Source of the DNA: an uncultured Verrucomicrobiae bacterium
Lineage (GTDB): Bacteria > Verrucomicrobiota > Verrucomicrobiia > Limisphaerales > UBA1100
NCBI GenBank assembly: GCA_937775205.1
Contig: CALKBX010000020.1
Location: 23,210 to 87,209, forward strand
DNA length: 64,000 bases
Direction: 5' to 3'
Numbering within the stretch: position 1 is the stretch's first letter; each line of letters starts with the position of its first letter. Made by a program: the position numbers and the translations under genes. Shown piece after piece: positions 54,938-64,000 of this stretch. Below the pieces are notes generated by a model. That model searched no databases. It saw nothing but the letters and a program-made list of their open reading frames with translations, and had not been told where the DNA came from.

Positions 54938-55924
54938 TTAAGCATAAAAGCTCCCGCTCAATTCGCGCGGTGTGACCACCGCCGTGCCCATTTTTCCGAC
55001 CACCACTCCAGCAGCGTGATTGGAAAACACTGCCGCCTCGTCGGGCGATGCGCCGGCGGCGATGGCGAGGGTGAAGCTGGCGATGACCGTGTCGCCCGCG
55101 CCGGAGACGTCGTAAATTTCCTGCGCCACAGTGGGAATTACCGTGGACTTGGCATCGCGCGGGCAGAGCAACATCCCGTGTTCGCTGAGGGTTACCAACA
55201 TAATCGCCGGCTCGAATTTTTCCTGCACGGCGGCGACGGCGGCGTTGAGGCTGGCCTCGGTGGCTTCGTCGGGCAAACCGGCGAGCGCGAAAAGCTCGCC
55301 GCGATTGGGCGTGATGAGCGACATGCCGACGAGATCGAGCTGATGCGCGGGCTTGGGATCAAAACTCATCCAAATGCCGCGCGGCTTGCACATCGCACGA
55401 AGACCATCGAGGAGTTCCTGCGTGACCGCGCCTTTGCTATAATCGCAAATGATGACCGCGTGCGCGGTATCCAGCTCGGCCTCAATCGCACCGAGCATCC
55501 GCTTGGTCACGCGCGCTTCGGCGGCGTCATTCGTCTCGCGGTCCACGCGCAGCATCTGTTGTTGATGCGCAACAACACGCGTCTTGCGCGTTGTCATCCG
55601 CGCGGCGGAGGCAATCAAACCGCTACTGTCCACGCTGTCCTCTTTCAACAATTGCTTTAGCATTTTGGCGCCGTCGTCTTTGCCCACCAATCCGTACAAT
55701 CCCACGTCCGCGCCGAGCGCCGTGAGGTTGCGCGCCACATTCGCCGCGCCGCCGGGCATGAACGTTTCGCTTTGGAACTCCACCACCGGCACCGGCGCCT
55801 CCGGCGAGATGCGCTTCACGCGCCCCCACAGAAACTGATCCAGCATCACATCGCCCACCACCAGCACCCGACTCTTCGTCGCCGCTCGCAGCAAGCCCTT
55901 CACGCGTTTTACGGTTACACTCAT
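54938..55924 (-). CDS. rfaE1: D-glycero-beta-D-manno-heptose-7-phosphate kinase
   Basis: 328 residues of the PfkB/ribokinase fold corresponding to the N-terminal half of HldE. Motifs: VLVVGDVMLDQFLWGRVKRI, PEAPVPVV, GGAANVARNL, and the catalytic DVSGAGDTVIASFTLA anion hole/Asp. The cytidylyl-/adenylyl-transferase half of HldE is absent from this window and must be encoded elsewhere. Heads the rfaE1-gmhB-kdsB-pyrG-folC group, the heptose branch of LPS core synthesis. Confidence 0.93.
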   Translation of the reverse strand: MSVTVKRVKGLLRAATKSRVLVVGDVMLDQFLWGRVKRISPEAPVPVVEFQSETFMPGGAANVARNLTALGADVGLYGLVGKDDGAKMLKQLLKEDSVDSSGLIASAARMTTRKTRVVAHQQQMLRVDRETNDAAEARVTKRMLGAIEAELDTAHAVIICDYSKGAVTQELLDGLRAMCKPRGIWMSFDPKPAHQLDLVGMSLITPNRGELFALAGLPDEATEASLNAAVAAVQEKFEPAIMLVTLSEHGMLLCPRDAKSTVIPTVAQEIYDVSGAGDTVIASFTLAIAAGASPDEAAVFSNHAAGVVVGKMGTAVVTPRELSGSFYA

Positions 55925-56020
55925 TGCACTTCAAAAACCACAAACTAACCCGCCGATAAATCGTCAAAACTCCGCCGAAGGTCAACTCCACTCTGTACCC
56001 TGTTTAGCTTTTTGTTGTTT

Positions 56021-56815
56021 TCAGGATTTTTCCGGCTCCAAAAATCCAGTCAACGGGCTAGTGGCGTGCGCTTGATCGCTCGTCTCGCCGAGGCCGATTT
56101 CGTAAGCCATTCGGCCTGCTTCGGTGGCTTTGGCAAAAGCGCCGGCCATTCGGGTGGGGTCGTCATTGACGGCGATGGCGGTGTTCACCAGCACGGCATC
56201 CGCGCCAAGTTCCATCGCCTCGGCTGCGTGGCTGGGAGCGCCGAGGCCGGCGTCGACAACCACCGGCACGGTGGCTTGATCGAGGATGATGCGAATTTGG
56301 TCGCGGGTTTGCACGCCGCCATTGCTGCCGATGGGCGCGCCGAGCGGCATCACCGTCGCGCAGCCGACTTCCTGCAAACGCTTGGCGATGACAGGGTCCG
56401 CATTAATATAAGGCAACACCGTAAACCCTTCGCGCACAAGTTGCTCCGCCGCCGCCAGCGTTTCCACGGGGTCGGGCAGGAGGTAGCGCGGATCCGGATG
56501 AATTTCCAGCTTCACCCATTTGGGCAAACCCGCCGCCGCCGCCAGCCGCGCCAGCCGCACCGCCTCATCCGCATTCATCGCGCCGCTCGTGTTGGGCAAC
56601 AGTAAAAATTTCTCGGGGTCAATGAAATCCAGAATGTTGGCGAAAGGGTCATTCTCCCCGCTCAAGTCCGCCCGACGCAGCGCGACCGTCACCATCTCCG
56701 CCCCGCTCGCCTCCAACGCCGCCCGCATCAATTCCGGCGACGCAAACTTTCCCGTCCCCAAAATCAAGCGCGAGGAAAATTCACGGCCAGCAATCGTCAA
56801 AGGCAAAACAGACAC
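56021..56815 (-). CDS. thiG: Thiazole synthase
   Basis: 264 residues. Builds the thiazole ring of thiamine from deoxyxylulose phosphate, ThiS-thiocarboxylate and dehydroglycine. Motifs: [39 protein letters not shown] with the Schiff-base Lys, [12 protein letters not shown] and [20 protein letters not shown]. thiS is not adjacent, and I found no TPP riboswitch motif (CTGAGA) upstream. Separated by 96 bases from the rfaE1 start, divergent from the aminotransferase. Confidence 0.94.
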   Translation of the reverse strand: MSVLPLTIAGREFSSRLILGTGKFASPELMRAALEASGAEMVTVALRRADLSGENDPFANILDFIDPEKFLLLPNTSGAMNADEAVRLARLAAAAGLPKWVKLEIHPDPRYLLPDPVETLAAAEQLVREGFTVLPYINADPVIAKRLQEVGCATVMPLGAPIGSNGGVQTRDQIRIILDQATVPVVVDAGLGAPSHAAEAMELGADAVLVNTAIAVNDDPTRMAGAFAKATEAGRMAYEIGLGETSDQAHATSPLTGFLEPEKS

Positions 56816-56907
56816 GCGCCCAACTTACGCCCCCAAGCCGAAGGCGTCGAGAATGACTTGGATTTCCCTCGCTCAAAATTTCCCTTTGCCTCATCCTTAC
56901 CGCGCGA

Positions 56908-58180
56908 ATGAAAGGGAGTGCGCTATCACAATTGGGCCGGCGTACTGCGGAGCCGGCGATTACGTGGCTGATGCGGGAGGCTTTGGTGCGGCCGGGTTTG
57001 ATTTCGCTGGCGGCGGGGTTTACGGATAACCCATCGCTGCCGGTCGAGATCACGCGCGACATTATGGCAGATATGCTGCGCTCGGGGAAAACCGGCCAGC
57101 CGCCGTTGCAGTACGGCACCACCGCGGGCGATGAAACGCTGCGCGCGCTCACGGCGCGGCGCCTCGCGCAGTTGGATGGCCAATCGCCAAAGGCCAAGGC
57201 CTACTCGCCGAGTCGGATGATGATTACCCACGGCTCGCAACAGTTCCTGTACATCCTCACGGAAATTCTTTTTGACCCGGGCGACATCGTGCTGGTCGAA
57301 GATCCCTCGTATTTTGTGTACCTCGGCATCATGCAAAGCCACGGCATTCGCGGGCGCGGCATTCGGATGGAGGCGGACGGCATCGACCTCGCCCACCTCG
57401 AGGCCACGCTGGAGGCGCTGAAAAAATCCGGCGAACTGCCCCGGCTCAAGGCACTCTATTTGGTAAGCTATCACTGCAACCCCACCGGCACCACCACCGC
57501 CGCCGCCAAGAAAGCCGCCGCGCTCAAGCTGTTGCGCCGCTACGAAGCCGCTCGCCGGTCATCCGATTTATTTGCTGGAAGACGCCGCCTACCGCGAGCT
57601 GCGTTTTGCCGGTGACGACATCCCAAGCACGCTCACGATGGATCGCACCGGCGACCGCGTCATTTACACCAGCACCTACAGCAAACCCTACGCCACCGGC
57701 GTGCGCGTCGGCTACGGCTTCCTTCCCGCGCCGCTGCTCACGGCGGCCTTGCGCGTGAAGGGCAATCACGATTTCGGCACCACCAATTTTTTGCAGCAAC
57801 TCATCTCGCGCGCGCTCAGCACCGGCGCGTACGAAACCCACGTACAATCCCTCCGCAAACGCTACGCCAAAAAAGCCGCCGCCATGGTCCGCGCCTGCCG
57901 CGAGCATCTGCCGTCGGATGTAAAATGGACCGAACCCAAAGGGGGCCTATACGTCTGGGCTCGCATGCCCGCACGCGTGAAGACCGACCTCAAAAGCAAA
58001 CTCTTCGCCGCCGCGCTAAAGCAAAAGATGATTTATGTTCCCGGCAACCTCTGCTACGCCGACGACCCCACCCGCCGCAAACCCAACCGCGAAATGCGCC
58101 TCAGCTTCGGCAGCGGCAGCATCCCCAACATCAAAGAAGGCATTGCGCGGTTGGGGCGCGCGTTGAAAAAAGTTCTTTGA
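56908..58180 (+). CDS. PLP-dependent aminotransferase, 2-aminoadipate/LysN type (one frameshift)
   Basis: Two ORFs (56908-57615 and 57572-58180) join into one class I/II aminotransferase of about 423 residues if one extra base near 57551-57553 is removed: ...LLRRYEAA continues as AGHPIYLLEDAAYREL. Family features are PGLISLAAGFTDNPSLPVE, QYGTTAGDETLRALTARRL, HGSQQFLYILTEILFDPGD, HCNPTG and the PLP Lys in STYSKPYATGVRVGYG. The nearest types are MocR-like and 2-aminoadipate transaminases; exact substrate unknown. The lesion removes the catalytic half in the read frame, so if real it inactivates the enzyme. I consider an assembly indel more likely. Confidence 0.8.
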
Positions 58181-58246
58181 ACCGGCGCAAAGACGCCAAG
58201 TTTCTGAAAATGGTTTTTCTTGTCGGCTTTACGCCTTGGCGGTTCA
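58178..58246. repeat. Imperfect family A palindrome
   Basis: TTGAACCGGCGCAAAGACGCCAAG and the inverted CTTGTCGGCTTTACGCCTTGGCGGTTCA enclose a loop with GAAAATGGTTT, the complement of the AAACCATTTTC loop at 12386. So this copy lies in the opposite orientation to the one at 12361-12422. Left arm overlaps the aminotransferase stop. Confidence 0.8.
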
Positions 58247-58247
58247 C

Positions 58248-58282
58248 AAAAAAACGACGCCCGTTTCCGGACGCCGTCGTGA
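58248..58282 (-). terminator. Intrinsic terminator after the DUF5069 gene
   Basis: On the minus strand ACGACGGCGTCCG-GAAA-CGGGCGTCGT forms an interrupted stem and is followed by seven T. It lies 15-50 bases after the DUF5069 stop, between convergent genes. Confidence 0.7.
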
Positions 58283-58297
58283 TTCTGTGATTCCGAT

Positions 58298-58735
58298 TTA
58301 GCCAGCAATCTCGGCGGCGTGGAATTCCTGCCAGTCGTCGAGGTTGTTCAGGTTGATCGCATCATCCGCGCCGGACTCCAGGCCGCAAGCGCCGAGGATG
58401 CCCGCCTTGGTGTCGGCGTCGTGGTTGTATCCGGCGATGGAATCATTCAACGCGCCAATGGCGTCGTCGCCCAGCGTCGCGCCGTCCTGCGCCGAAATCC
58501 ACGCTTCGAACTGCGTGTACGTCGGTTTCTCGTTGGTGATGTAGCTGCGTACCGCTTCGGCATCAAGGCCGAGGCCCGCGATTACCATGCTGTCGTAGCC
58601 CGCGCCGATGCCGGGATAGCCATCTGCGATTTTGCCGGCCGCTTCGAGGCTCACCTTTTGCCACAAACGCGGCAGATGCAGCACGCCCAACGGGCCTTTG
58701 GTGCCGGAACTAATAAGAGGAACAATTTTACTCAT
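58298..58735 (-). CDS. DUF5069-family protein
   Basis: 145 residues, soluble, beginning MSKIVPLISSGTKGPLGVLH and continuing LPRLWQKVSLEAAGKIADGY and VIAGLGLDAEAVRSYITNEK. This is the DUF5069 family as I know it from Verrucomicrobia and Planctomycetes, with no assigned function. Acidic overall (C-terminus rich in Asp/Glu). Stands alone, between a terminator and the divergent leuB gene. A lineage-typical gene without a proposed role. Confidence 0.82.
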   Translation of the reverse strand: MSKIVPLISSGTKGPLGVLHLPRLWQKVSLEAAGKIADGYPGIGAGYDSMVIAGLGLDAEAVRSYITNEKPTYTQFEAWISAQDGATLGDDAIGALNDSIAGYNHDADTKAGILGACGLESGADDAINLNNLDDWQEFHAAEIAG

Positions 58736-58884
58736 AAGTCTGTTTTTCTAAATGTTAGGGGTTCGGGGAAAAGGTAGGCCCGCAAGGCGGGAGGGGTCAA
58801 CGAGTTTTTACGGAAAGGTTTTGCCGTCGGTTTGCCACAATTTTCTTCACCCCACGCTGGACGATGCCTAAGCTGCGCCACCGA

Positions 58885-59997
58885 ATGAGTAAACAAACAT
58901 ACAAGATTGCCGCGTTAGCGGGGGATGGGATTGGGCCGGAGGTGATGCGCGAGGCGCTGAAAGTGCTGCGCGCGGCCGAAGGCAAATTTGGATTTCAACT
59001 GGAGGTCACCGAGGCCGCCGTGGGCTGGGCGGGCATCGATGCCGCCGGCAAGGCGTTGCCCGATGAAACGCTTGCGCTGTGCCGCGAGAGCGATTCGATT
59101 CTGTTCGGCTCCGTGGGCTTGCCCGACCGCGACCCCACCATCCCCAAAGAAGAACGCCCCGAACGCGCCGCGCTGTTGGCGTTGCGAAAGGAGTTCGGGT
59201 TGTTCGCCAATCTGCGCCCCGTGCGTTTGCCCGCCGAGCTGGCGCACGCCTGCCCGCTCAAAGTCGAGCGCCAAGGCGACGGCATCGACATGCTCGTCGT
59301 GCGCGAGCTAACCGGCGGAATGTATTTCGGCCAACCCAAAACCACCGAGACACTCGAGGACGGCCAGCAACGCGCCATCGACACGATGGTTTACACCACC
59401 AACGAAATCGAACGCATCGCGCGCGTCGCATTCCAATCCGCCCAACTCCGCCGCCAGCACGTGACCAGCATCGACAAAGCCAACGTGCTGGAAAACGGCG
59501 TGCTCTGGCGCGAGGTGGTCACAAAGGTCGCCGCTGATTTTCCGGACATCACCGTCGAGCACATGTTCGTGGACAACGCCGCGATGCAATTCCTGCTGCG
59601 CCCCACGCAGTTCGACGTCGTACTCTGCGAAAATATGTTCGGCGACATCCTCAGCGACGAAGCCGCCGCCTTGGCTGGTTCCCTCGGCATGCTCCCCAGC
59701 GCCAGCCTCGGCGCCACCAGCGGCGAACGCACCTTTGGCTTTTACGAACCCGCCGGCGGCACCGCGCCCGACATCGCCGGCCAAGACCTCGCCAACCCCA
59801 TCGCCCAAATCCTTTCCGCCGCCATGATGCTCCGCCACAGCTTCAACGAAACCGAAGCCGCCGCCGCCATCGACACCGCCGTGGCCACCGCCATCACCGC
59901 CGGCCACCGCACCGGCGACATCTTCAGCCCCGAGGATCCCAACGCCAAAAAAGCCACCACCACCCAAATGGGCGATGCCATTGCAGCGGCAATCTAA
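58885..59997 (+). CDS. leuB: 3-isopropylmalate dehydrogenase
   Basis: 370 residues from ATG 58885 ([20 protein letters not shown]). Oxidatively decarboxylates 3-isopropylmalate in leucine synthesis. Motifs: [81 protein letters not shown] and GSAPDIAG-like [14 protein letters not shown]. The region ELTGGMYFG marks the isopropylmalate rather than isocitrate family. The next gene starts 2 bases after the stop. Confidence 0.96.
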   Translation: MSKQTYKIAALAGDGIGPEVMREALKVLRAAEGKFGFQLEVTEAAVGWAGIDAAGKALPDETLALCRESDSILFGSVGLPDRDPTIPKEERPERAALLALRKEFGLFANLRPVRLPAELAHACPLKVERQGDGIDMLVVRELTGGMYFGQPKTTETLEDGQQRAIDTMVYTTNEIERIARVAFQSAQLRRQHVTSIDKANVLENGVLWREVVTKVAADFPDITVEHMFVDNAAMQFLLRPTQFDVVLCENMFGDILSDEAAALAGSLGMLPSASLGATSGERTFGFYEPAGGTAPDIAGQDLANPIAQILSAAMMLRHSFNETEAAAAIDTAVATAITAGHRTGDIFSPEDPNAKKATTTQMGDAIAAAI

Positions 59998-59999
59998 AA

Positions 60000-60418
60000 A
60001 TGAAATCCCTCACCGAAGAACTTTGGTTTGATGTCCCGACGCGGCGGGCGTTTATCAATATCACGCCGCAAGTCGAGGACCTCGTGCAACAAAGCGGCGT
60101 GGCGGAGGGGCTTTGCCTCGTGAATGCGATGCATATCACGGCTAGTGTTTTTATTAATGACGACGAGTCGGGACTGCACGCGGATTACGAGCGATGGCTG
60201 GAGGAACTCGCGCCGCATGAGCCAGTGGACCACTACCGCCACAACGACACCGGCGAGGACAACGCTGACGCGCATCTCAAACGCCAAGTGATGGGCCGCG
60301 AAGTGGTGGTGGCCATCACCAAAGGGCGGCTGCATTTCGGCCCGTGGGAGCAGATTTTTTACGGCGAGTTCGACGGGCGACGCCGCAAGCGGTTCTGGTC
60401 AAAATCATTGGCGAATAG
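60000..60418 (+). CDS. yjbQ: YjbQ/UPF0047 family protein (C-terminal frameshift)
   Basis: The family has weak thiamine-phosphate-synthase activity in E. coli; true role unclear. Visible motifs: [40 protein letters not shown], and [20 protein letters not shown]. As read, the frame runs to 60449 with a tail [12 protein letters not shown]. Adding one G at the GG tract 60391-60392 gives [13 protein letters not shown] and a stop at 60418, the normal family ending, for 139 residues. I therefore end the gene at 60418. Translationally linked to leuB by 2-base spacing. Confidence 0.85.
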
Positions 60419-60445
60419 TCGGCCGTGTGGTATCGTCTCAGCCCG

Positions 60446-62538
<2,093 letters not shown>

Positions 62539-62559
62539 ACTATGATAGGACGTGCGAAA

Positions 62560-64000
62560 ATGAAATTTTACGAACATCAAGGATTGCAAGTGCCGCACGA
62601 TGTGCCGGTGGCGTCGCGGCGGGATTTTCTTTTGCGCGGCGGCGCGGGCTTTGGCGCACTGGCGTTGAGTGGGTTGTTGGATGCAAACCCGCTAAAAAGC
62701 TCGAGCAATCCGTTGGCGGCCAAGCAGCCGCATTTTGCGCCCACGGCGAAGAGTTGCATTTTCCTTTTCATGGAAGGCGGCCCGAGCCATCTCGATTTGT
62801 TTGACCCCAAACCTTTGGTGAAAAAACTGGCGGGGCAAAGTTTGCCGCCGAGCTTCAAGCGGCCCATCACGGCGATGGGCGAGGCGGAATCGCCCATCCT
62901 CCATCTGCCGCGCAAATGGAAACAGCACGGCCAAAGCGGCCTGTGGGTGAGCGATTGGCTCCCGCGCATCGCGGAGTGCATGGACGACATCGCGGTGATT
63001 CGCTCGTGCTGGACCAACGGCATCAACCACAGCGGCGGCGTTTGCCAAATGAACACCGGCCAACCGCTGGCCGGGCGGCCGAGCCTCGGCGCGTGGGTCA
63101 GCTACGGGCTCGGCAGCGAGAACGAAAACCTGCCGTCCTTCGTGGTGATGACCGACACGCCCGCCGCGCCCGCCAATGGCCCACGCAATTGGAGCGCGGG
63201 TTTTATGCCGGCGATGTATCAAGGGGTGCGGCTCAATCCCGGCGCGGAGCCGATTCGCAATCTCAACTTGCCCAAGGGCATGACCCCCGGCCAATACCGC
63301 AAGCAACTGGATTTTCTCCGCCGCCTCAACGAGCAGCACCTCAAGTCGCGCGAACACCAAACCGAACTCGAGGCCCGCATCCGCGCTTACGAACTGGCCT
63401 ACCGCATGCAAGCCTCCGCACCCGAGGCAGTAGACCTCACTCGCGAAACCGAGGCCACGAAAAAAATGTACGGCTTCGGCAATAAAGATACCGAGCCGTT
63501 TGGCCGCAACTGCCTCTTAGCACGGCGCTTGGTGGAGCGCGGTGTACGCTTCGTGCAGCTCTATCACGGCACCAAAAGCAAATGGGATTCGCACAGCAAG
63601 ATGGAGGAAAACCACGGCCGCCAATGCCGCCAAAGCGATCAGCCGGTGGCCGCATTGCTGAAGGATCTCAAGGCCCGCGGGTTGCTCGATGAAACGCTCG
63701 TAGTGTGGGGCGGCGAATTCGGCCGAACGCCGATGAGCGAAAAGGGCGACGGCCGCGACCACAATCCTACCGGCTTCACGATGTGGATGGCCGGCGGCGG
63801 CGTGCGCGGCGGGCAAGTCATCGGGGCCACCGACGAGCTCGGCCTGTACGCCGTGCAAGACCGTCTGCACGTCCACGACCTCCACGCCACCATCCTCCAC
63901 CTAATGGGCATCGGCAATCTAGACCTCATTTATCGCTACAAAGGCCGCCCCGAAACCCCCACCATCAACGAAGGTGAGGCGTACACAAAGATCACGGGGT
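62560..64000 (+). CDS. DUF1501 protein, Tat-type signal, truncated at window edge
   Basis: About 480 residues from ATG 62560 (62542 is an in-frame alternative) and open to the end of the window, so the last residues are missing. It is absent from the ORF track for that reason. VASRRDFLLRGGAGFGALALSG is a twin-arginine-like signal. DUF1501 motifs: SCIFLFMEGGPSHLDLFDPK, NGINHSGGVCQMNTGQPLAG, GVRFVQLYHGTKSKWDSHSK and LVVWGGEFGRTPMSEKGDGR. The fold belongs to the alkaline-phosphatase/sulfatase superfamily. Typically paired with the PSD1 gene just upstream; function still unknown. Its frame is intact, in contrast to PSD1. Confidence 0.9.
   Translation, partial: MKFYEHQGLQVPHDVPVASRRDFLLRGGAGFGALALSGLLDANPLKSSSNPLAAKQPHFAPTAKSCIFLFMEGGPSHLDLFDPKPLVKKLAGQSLPPSFKRPITAMGEAESPILHLPRKWKQHGQSGLWVSDWLPRIAECMDDIAVIRSCWTNGINHSGGVCQMNTGQPLAGRPSLGAWVSYGLGSENENLPSFVVMTDTPAAPANGPRNWSAGFMPAMYQGVRLNPGAEPIRNLNLPKGMTPGQYRKQLDFLRRLNEQHLKSREHQTELEARIRAYELAYRMQASAPEAVDLTRETEATKKMYGFGNKDTEPFGRNCLLARRLVERGVRFVQLYHGTKSKWDSHSKMEENHGRQCRQSDQPVAALLKDLKARGLLDETLVVWGGEFGRTPMSEKGDGRDHNPTGFTMWMAGGGVRGGQVIGATDELGLYAVQDRLHVHDLHATILHLMGIGNLDLIYRYKGRPETPTINEGEAYTKITG

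Noticed and set aside
56816-56907. TPP riboswitch upstream of thiG
   Set aside because: The conserved CTGAGA and pyrophosphate-sensor segments are absent and the gap is only 92 bases.

Overview
The window most likely comes from a Gram-negative bacterium of the PVC superphylum, probably a Verrucomicrobiota (Pedosphaera/Limisphaerales-like) lineage. The evidence is protein content: a 51-residue TIGR04137-type small basic protein, a PSD1 (DUF1549/DUF1553)-DUF1501 pair at the right edge, DUF1080 proteins with a PA14/multihaem cytochrome at the left edge, a DUF5069 protein, and heptose/KDO genes that imply a lipopolysaccharide outer membrane. The DNA is GC-rich, most genes lack a strong Shine-Dalgarno, and genes are packed with ATGA or few-base junctions. 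I saw no rRNA, tRNA, CRISPR array, phage or IS element.

Layout. 1-3.4 kb (minus): PA14/cytochrome c protein, two DUF1080 proteins and the first codons of another gene. 3.5-5.8 kb (plus): trigger factor and a glycine-repeat lipoprotein. 5.8-8.4 kb (minus): gpmA, a sugar nucleotidyltransferase and DAHP synthase. 8.4-13.2 kb: YgfZ, a cyclophilin-FKBP-FKBP lipoprotein, a cyclophilin, a NUDIX hydrolase, and a TPR/coiled-coil pair. 13.6-16.3 kb: 2-oxoglutarate:ferredoxin oxidoreductase korAB. 16.6-20 kb (minus): rodZ-like, rimO, pgsA, pgpA. 20-25 kb: an MBL hydrolase, then a cNMP-binding protein lying just downstream of an FtsK translocase that carries a complete class III adenylyl cyclase domain. 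25-29.6 kb: YihY, DUF4149-like, then rsfS, nadD, cstA. 29.8-33.2 kb: small basic protein, RluB-type pseudouridine synthase, SH3b protein, folD. 33.2-41.2 kb: a run of poorly characterised envelope proteins around an ABC exporter. 41.2-44.6 kb: ogt and ileS. 44.6-49.9 kb (minus): Hsp20, sdhCAB, a Gfo/Idh/MocA oxidoreductase. 50-56.8 kb (minus): heptose kinase, gmhB, kdsB, pyrG, folC, a HAD phosphatase, thiG. 56.9-64 kb: aminotransferase, DUF5069, leuB, YjbQ, a badly broken PSD1 gene and DUF1501.

The most unusual finding is the FtsK-adenylyl cyclase fusion (21797-24886). All six cyclase residues that can be checked by eye are present. The next gene on the same strand encodes a GYF-like plus cyclic-nucleotide-binding protein that keeps the Glu and Arg of the phosphate-binding cassette. 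Together they look like a cAMP source and receptor built around a chromosome translocase. Other points of interest are an intrinsic terminator whose stem contains the start codon of the next gene, a lipoprotein with three prolyl isomerase domains, and several families of intergenic palindromes that recur and are stacked between korB and pgpA.

Data quality: at least ten single-base lesions, mostly in short homopolymers, interrupt otherwise well-conserved reading frames (cytochrome gene, Gly-rich lipoprotein, SH3b protein twice, aminotransferase, YjbQ, and PSD1 four or more times). Five or more lie in the last 4 kb. Uncorrected assembly indels are the simplest explanation, but real decay of the PSD1 gene cannot be excluded. 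Broken genes are given here as one merged entry with the lesion positions.
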